A stretch of 46,010 nt of DNA from Bacteroidaceae bacterium. GTDB lineage: Bacteria > Bacteroidota > Bacteroidia > Bacteroidales > Bacteroidaceae. A program made the translations under genes and the position numbers. Below, piece by piece: positions 44,606-46,010 of the stretch. The notes beneath the pieces were generated by a model. The model did not search any database and was not told the origin of the DNA. It saw only the letters and a program-made list of their open reading frames with translations. Numbering within the stretch: position 1 is the stretch's first letter; each line of letters starts with the position of its first letter. Where the stretch lies: NCBI GenBank assembly GCA_017615125.1, contig JAGAAS010000079.1, forward strand, positions 1-46,010. Direction: 5' to 3'.

Positions 44606-44726
44606 CAAACTGGAAATTTTTTGTATCAATGCGCACATACGCACTTTTTTTATAGGTATGTTTGCCAGTAGACAAGCAAGAATTGCCGAGAAAATAAAGG
44701 AAAAGAATCAAAAAACTCAATAAACG

Positions 44727-45884
44727 ATGATAGATAATGATAACATGGCCATAACTCAGGAACTGCGAAGTGCCGTTAAGGCCATCAAAACAGCCATTCT
44801 GCAAAGTCAGGCTCGCGCTGCACGTATGATTAGTGGTTCGCAGCTGTCGCTTTATTTTGGCGTGGGACTTTATGTTTCCGCCAATTCGCGAGAAGGGACA
44901 TGGGGTACGGGAGCCATTGATGCTATTAGCGCACAGTTGCATAGTGAGTTGCCTGGACTTCGTGGTTTTTCTGCCCAGAACATCCGAAATATGCGTCAAT
45001 TTGCTGAATTCTGGCAACCGTTCCTATTTCACTCGCCGACGGCGAGCAAAATGGCCGTCGAGAAGTTGGGCGATGAAATAGAGTATGACAGGTTCGCTCT
45101 GGCAAAATGGTCGCCGATGGCGAGCGAAATTAACCGTGACGAGTTTCTGGGCATCAGCTTCTCTCACCACATGGAGATTCTGCACAAGACAAAGAACATT
45201 CAGGAGGTGCTTTGCTGCATCCATGAAGCCGTTGTTCACCAATGGGACAAATATACGCTTCGCGACGTGTTGAAAACTGGCATTCCACAGCCAGAGCACT
45301 CGGCGCCTAACAACTTTGCTCAGACCATGCCTACGGCAAGAGCCGCCATGAAGGCCATCCGTATGTTCAAGGATGAGTATCTGCTTGACTATATCAATGT
45401 GGAAGACATCGATGCGGAGGACGATGACGATGTGGACGAAGCCGTTGTGGAGAGTCGTATCGTACGAAACATCAAAAAGTTTATCATGACGCTGGGGCGC
45501 GATTTCACTTTTGTCGGCAACCAATATCACTTGGAAGTCTTTGGCGAGGAGATGAAGAGCGATCTGCTGTTCTTCAACCGCGAATTGAACGCACTGGTCG
45601 CTATTGAATTAAAGAAAGGAAAGTTCAAGCCTGCCTATCTTGGACAGTTGTATGCCTATATGCAAGTGCTCGACGATAAAGTGAAAAAGCCCCATGAGAA
45701 CCCTAGCATCGGTATTGTACTTTGCAGAAGTGCCAACCAAGCTTATGCCGAGTATGCCGTTCGAGACTATAACAAGCCCATGGGAGTTTCAACCTACAAG
45801 ACCCTTTCCGATATGCCTACGACAATGCGTGACACCCTCCCCGATGTTGAAGAAATGATGAAGTTAATGGATGACAATGAATAA
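44727..45884 (+). CDS. DUF1016/YhcG-family PD-(D/E)XK nuclease
   Basis: 385 residues; an alternative ATG at 44745 would remove six. The N-terminal part (~10-180) fits DUF1016 ([48 protein letters not shown], then ..[11 protein letters not shown]). The C-terminal part (~240-360) is a PD-(D/E)XK nuclease fold: E243 ([14 protein letters not shown]), D279 ([14 protein letters not shown]), E294-x-K296 (IELKKGKF), and [12 protein letters not shown]. YhcG-type proteins occur near restriction and defence loci and on mobile DNA; their function is poorly known. Here it stands alone behind gyrB, with codon use less GC-biased than gyrB, suggesting transfer. It is followed by a duplicated gyrB end. Confidence 0.85.
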   Translation: MIDNDNMAITQELRSAVKAIKTAILQSQARAARMISGSQLSLYFGVGLYVSANSREGTWGTGAIDAISAQLHSELPGLRGFSAQNIRNMRQFAEFWQPFLFHSPTASKMAVEKLGDEIEYDRFALAKWSPMASEINRDEFLGISFSHHMEILHKTKNIQEVLCCIHEAVVHQWDKYTLRDVLKTGIPQPEHSAPNNFAQTMPTARAAMKAIRMFKDEYLLDYINVEDIDAEDDDDVDEAVVESRIVRNIKKFIMTLGRDFTFVGNQYHLEVFGEEMKSDLLFFNRELNALVAIELKKGKFKPAYLGQLYAYMQVLDDKVKKPHENPSIGIVLCRSANQAYAEYAVRDYNKPMGVSTYKTLSDMPTTMRDTLPDVEEMMKLMDDNE

Positions 45885-45927
45885 GCAGAAGGGGAAGATG
45901 ACAATAATTCCGAACTGTGAAGGAGGC

Positions 45928-46010
45928 TACAAAGGTCTGGGCGAGATGAACGCCGAGCACCTCTGGGAAACCACCATGAACCCCGAGACACGACTGCTCA
46001 AGCAGGTGAC
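45928..46010 (+). pseudogene. Duplicated gyrB 3' fragment, cut by the window edge
   Basis: All 83 bases are identical to 44091-44173 of gyrB (codons 590-617, [19 protein letters not shown]..), and identity continues to the last base of the window. The left junction is sharp: CAGCGT precedes it in gyrB, GAAGGAGGC here. The duplicate is in frame with an ATG at 45898, giving a short frame [10 protein letters not shown] joined to YKGLGEM. It cannot be a functional gyrase. It may be a displaced gyrB end, a partial duplication, or an assembly artefact; the sequence beyond 46010 would decide. Confidence 0.75.

Larger units (their letters stand above)
44289..44726. other. Intergenic region between gyrB and the DUF1016 nuclease
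   Basis: 438 bp without a gene. It starts with purine-rich degenerate units (AGAGTTAAGAG, AGAGCTAAGAGTGATGAAG), followed by the gyrB terminator (44408-44450), an inverted repeat with three GTAAC units (44526-44550), and a probable promoter (44598-44605). The tract at 44640-44720 is AT-rich with no clear signal. Confidence 0.55.

Noticed and set aside
44727-44741. GyrB and the nuclease both begin with the residues MIDND
   Set aside because: The codons differ at several positions and similarity stops there, so it is most likely coincidence rather than part of the duplication.

Overview
The window looks like chromosomal DNA of a Prevotella-like member of the Bacteroidota (order Bacteroidales). 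The basis is the Bacteroidota promoter form (TTTG, about 20 bp, then TAnnTTTG) before many genes, families largely confined to this phylum (DUF3276 PUR-like, DUF5606, DUF4923, a 308-residue NusB, a RosB-like CPA2 antiporter), and secreted proteins with C-termini resembling type IX secretion sorting domains. The genus is an inference; no 16S rRNA gene is present.

Layout. 1-373: upstream region with two diverging promoters. 374-6841: four co-directional genes for secreted proteins of unknown role (small sorting-domain protein, 1131-residue multidomain protein, beta-helix protein, protein with five YWFD repeats). 7054-7261: two identical tRNA-Asn genes and a terminator. 7325-7722: a gene-free stretch that looks like a decayed miniature inverted-repeat element. 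7795-12720 (minus): rplY, pth, an S4 RNA-binding protein, an S9-peptidase-like lipoprotein lacking its catalytic core, and a CotH-kinase protein. 12866-13303 (minus): PUR-like protein. 13609-15523: a translationally coupled ECF sigma factor, membrane protein and secreted protein. 15711-20087: nusB, yajC, ybbR-like, coaE, DUF5606, DUF4923. 20297-25256 (minus): MFS transporter, peptidase T, CPA2 antiporter. 25441-26474: convergent outer-membrane protein and small membrane protein. 26795-32379: rimP-nusA-infB behind a leader with an attenuator-like hairpin, then cvpA. 32372-36779: sufB-sufC-sufD-sufS for Fe-S cluster assembly. 36780-42093 (minus): rnhB, gpmI, a zinc-ribbon DUF4870-type protein, ugd and nnrD. 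42324-44288: gyrB. 44727-45884: a DUF1016/YhcG-type PD-(D/E)XK nuclease. 45928-46010: an exact second copy of part of the gyrB 3' end, running off the window.

Most of the window is housekeeping: translation (tRNA-Asn, Pth, L25, RimP, NusA, IF2), transcription control, Fe-S assembly, cofactor synthesis and repair (CoaE, NnrD), glycolysis (GpmI) and DNA topology (GyrB). The most unusual signals are: the nuclease gene lying between intact gyrB and a duplicated gyrB 3' segment; the attenuator with a possible leader peptide before rimP-nusA-infB; three dispersed copies of an A/T-rich palindromic repeat, one translated as the tail of CvpA; and the inverted-repeat element downstream of the tRNAs.
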